Of a stretch of 7,936 nt of DNA, positions 6,412 to 7,936 are shown piece by piece (position 1 is the first letter of the stretch; each line of letters begins with the position of its first letter). Made by a program: the position numbers and the translations under genes. Source of the DNA: CAZTLE01 sp964614415 (GTDB taxonomy: Bacteria > Bacteroidota > Bacteroidia > Flavobacteriales > Flavobacteriaceae); NCBI GenBank assembly GCA_964614415.1, contig CAZTLE010000188.1, forward strand, positions 1 to 7,936. Reading direction: 5' to 3'. Under the pieces are notes generated by a model. The model made no database searches, was not told the DNA's origin, and saw only the letters and a list, made by a program, of their open reading frames with translations.

Positions 6412-7369
6412 TTACGGCGTTGGTTGAAATATGGAAGATGGCATCTCCCTGGTGTACGATGGGAGCGTGATTTATATTAATGATGTAGCCCGCATTAGGC
6501 GAAAGCACCTTGAAGCGCATTTGTCCATAGGGATCCGTAATGGTCGCAAGGAACTCATCTTTTTCAACATACTTATTACAATCGATTTTTACGTGAAGCA
6601 GTCCGCTTTTCTGAGCACGGATCCAACGGCTTTTTTTAATGAGTACAGTATCTCGTTCAGCGGCCGGGGCTTTAAAATCGCCATTCAGCATCTCAAGATG
6701 TCCGAGAAAGCGCATCACTCCGTCGACGCCATCCTTGACGATATATTTGTTACTATCCAACGACTTCCCTCCCTCAAAGAGTAGAATGGGGATCTTCATT
6801 TTTTCGCAGGTTTGCCGCAGTGATTTGTCAAGGTTGTTCGAGTATACAGTAAACGGGGCGTTGAAGATGCGTGCCAGCTTGAGCAAGGAATTGCTACCCG
6901 GGCGCACGCGAATCTGTGATGCGTTGAATCGGCTGGCGCCTCCCGTATGAAAATCAAGACAATAATCGGCCAGCGGAAGGATCTTGCGCGTAAAATGATA
7001 CGCAAAACGACTTGCCAGAGAGCCTGATCTTGATCCCGGGAATACGCGATTCAAATCACGACCGTCGGGAAACTGGCGTTCGGCGTTCAAAAATCCGAAA
7101 ACATTTAGGATGGGGATACAAATAATGCTGCCTTTTTTGGGTACGTTAATTCCCCTTGCGATCACCTGGCGAACGATCTCCACACCATTGATCTCATCAC
7201 CATGGATGCCGGCGGTCATTAAGATGGTGGGACCGGGTTCGGAGGCGCGTTCTACGATGATAGGAATTTCGACCTTGGTAGACGTATAGAGCTTGGCGAT
7301 GCTGAAATCGATGGTCTTGCTTTCACCAAGTGCTACTGTTTCTCCCAGTATATTGAGTACATCGGCCAT
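6404..7369 (-). CDS. Succinylglutamate desuccinylase/aspartoacylase-family deacylase
   Basis: A zinc hydrolase of the M14-like AstE/ASPA family, which cleaves N-acyl groups from amino acids. The 321 residues show the metal ligands and active site expected: GIHGDE with H56 and E59, DLNRVFPG (105-112), DFHTGG with the third ligand H141, and LLFEGG with E199 as the likely general base. After about residue 235, a second region of roughly 75 residues (about 240-315, with SGLL, ITDPYG, SPNAGYI and HQGDAIFHI) looks like the biotinyl/lipoyl-type barrel that many bacterial members carry. No signal peptide is seen, so it is cytoplasmic. The substrate cannot be read from sequence: there is no arginine-succinyltransferase gene set here, and the neighbours are RimK and its partner protease, hinting at an acylated or glutamylated amino acid. 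The ATG shares one base with the preceding stop (TGATG), consistent with coupled translation. Confidence 0.92.
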   Translation of the reverse strand: MADVLNILGETVALGESKTIDFSIAKLYTSTKVEIPIIVERASEPGPTILMTAGIHGDEINGVEIVRQVIARGINVPKKGSIICIPILNVFGFLNAERQFPDGRDLNRVFPGSRSGSLASRFAYHFTRKILPLADYCLDFHTGGASRFNASQIRVRPGSNSLLKLARIFNAPFTVYSNNLDKSLRQTCEKMKIPILLFEGGKSLDSNKYIVKDGVDGVMRFLGHLEMLNGDFKAPAAERDTVLIKKSRWIRAQKSGLLHVKIDCNKYVEKDEFLATITDPYGQMRFKVLSPNAGYIININHAPIVHQGDAIFHISTNAVSD

Positions 7370-7824
7370 CAGGCGTTCTTCGTTTGTTGTTCTTTCCTGG
7401 CCATTTTCTGTTTATGGCGATAAGAAAGGTTGGTTCTGTTAATGTCGACCACAAATTTACGCGTCAGGAATTTACGACCAAGTAATACAGGGAATTTCAT
7501 TTCCTCCCGGTCGCTTAAAGTAAGATATATGGGGTAGATCTTTCCGAAGAGGGCGATATGTGTTAAGATCCGGTATCGGGCTTCGGTCTGTCCGTTACTA
7601 CTTCGAATCACCTTTACGTCGTATTCGTCAAATACAATCTCCCGGTTGTGGTATTGTGGGTTCTCCTCATCCCAAAAACGGCATTTCAGATAATTGTCTT
7701 CAATGCGGACCTGAGAACAATGCATGGATGATGTAAAGGCGCCTGTATCGATCTTAACTTCCACGTCCTGAAAATCCAGGAGCGGGAAATCGGCCCGGTC
7801 TATTCTTCCTATTTTCCGCTTCAC
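7369..7824 (-). CDS. RimK-associated retropepsin-like protease (COG4067, 'ATP-dependent zinc protease')
   Basis: A 151-residue member of the family annotated as ATP-dependent zinc protease and called RimB in some rimK operons. Despite the name, the sequence shows a retropepsin-like aspartic-protease signature: VKIDTGAFTSS with D26-T27-G28, and the later FPVLLGRKFL (111-120), equivalent to the conserved LLGR region. No HExxH zinc motif is present. The tail after residue 120 is strongly basic (R122, K123, R130, R136, K138, K140, R143, K144), which could favour RNA or ribosome contact; that is inference. The start is GTG at 7822-7824: the codon before it is the in-frame TAA that ends rimK, so the start cannot lie further upstream, and the family N-terminus (KIGRIDRADFP) begins at once. 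Zero bases separate it from rimK. Its likely role is trimming or regulating RimK-added residues. Confidence 0.88.
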   Translation of the reverse strand: MKRKIGRIDRADFPLLDFQDVEVKIDTGAFTSSMHCSQVRIEDNYLKCRFWDEENPQYHNREIVFDEYDVKVIRSSNGQTEARYRILTHIALFGKIYPIYLTLSDREEMKFPVLLGRKFLTRKFVVDINRTNLSYRHKQKMARKEQQTKNA

Positions 7825-7936
7825 TTACCTTCGTTTGTTGCGTTCTATGTAATTGATGATCCGTCGTGAGATATTCTCACCGGTTGTGGTCTCAATACCT
7901 TCCAGTCCCGGGGTGGAATTGACTTCCAGGACCAAT
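7825..7936 (-). CDS. rimK: RimK-family ATP-grasp glutamate ligase, C-terminal end only
   Basis: The last 36 residues of a gene that continues beyond the window. The translation includes LVLEVNSTPGLEGIE, the ATP-grasp metal-binding motif (the Glu and Asn of LEVN bind Mg) in the form typical of RimK, then TTGENISRRIINYIE and a basic end (RNKRR) before TAA. RimK adds glutamate residues to the C-terminus of ribosomal protein S6 in E. coli; related ligases make other glutamyl products, so the substrate here is open. The E. coli enzyme extends somewhat further after the same helix. The next gene's GTG directly follows the stop codon. Confidence 0.93.
   Translation of the reverse strand, partial: LVLEVNSTPGLEGIETTTGENISRRIINYIERNKRR

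Noticed and set aside
6014..6950. Plus-strand open frames opposite the folate and deacylase genes
   Set aside because: They are antisense shadows of two genes with complete family motifs.

Overview
The window reads as a compact piece of chromosome from a member of the Bacteroidetes, most likely Flavobacteriaceae. Four things point there: a eukaryote-like (type 2) isoleucyl-tRNA synthetase, a DksA/TraR-like protein with an eroded zinc finger directly behind it, a long-form LspA, and a TAnnTTTG-type -7 promoter element before lspA with no clear Shine-Dalgarno sequences. Base composition looks like the mid-to-upper 40s % GC by eye, which would suit a higher-GC flavobacterial genus; the genus itself is a guess. 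I see no mobile element, CRISPR array, tRNA or rRNA.

Layout. Bases 2-3885 (+ strand): the 3' five-sixths of ileS, then a DksA/TraR-family gene 2 bases later, then an intrinsic terminator, then a secreted beta-rich protein of unknown function whose ATG touches the terminator's T-run. Bases 3886-4579 (+): a promoter-like element, a leader hairpin and lspA (lipoprotein signal peptidase). Bases 4576-5748 (-): a soluble PAS-domain histidine kinase that converges on lspA and overlaps it by 4 bases. Bases 5749-5841: a 93-base gap with a possible promoter for the kinase. Bases 5842-7936 (-): a tightly packed run, in transcription order: the end of rimK, a RimK-associated retropepsin-like protease (COG4067), a succinylglutamate desuccinylase/aspartoacylase-family metal hydrolase with a C-terminal barrel domain, and 5-formyltetrahydrofolate cyclo-ligase. 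Its junctions are 0-base spacing, a 1-base overlap and an 8-base overlap.

How the genes work together. The + strand half is housekeeping: Ile-tRNA charging, RNA-polymerase-associated regulation and lipoprotein maturation. The - strand operon is the most interesting part. It places an ATP-grasp amino-acid ligase (RimK), a protease-fold partner and an acyl-amino-acid hydrolase in one translationally coupled unit, as expected for a cycle that adds and removes amino acids (glutamate in the known RimK case), with a folate enzyme at the end. That functional reading is inference. No gene here looks broken, and I do not claim a completely new system.
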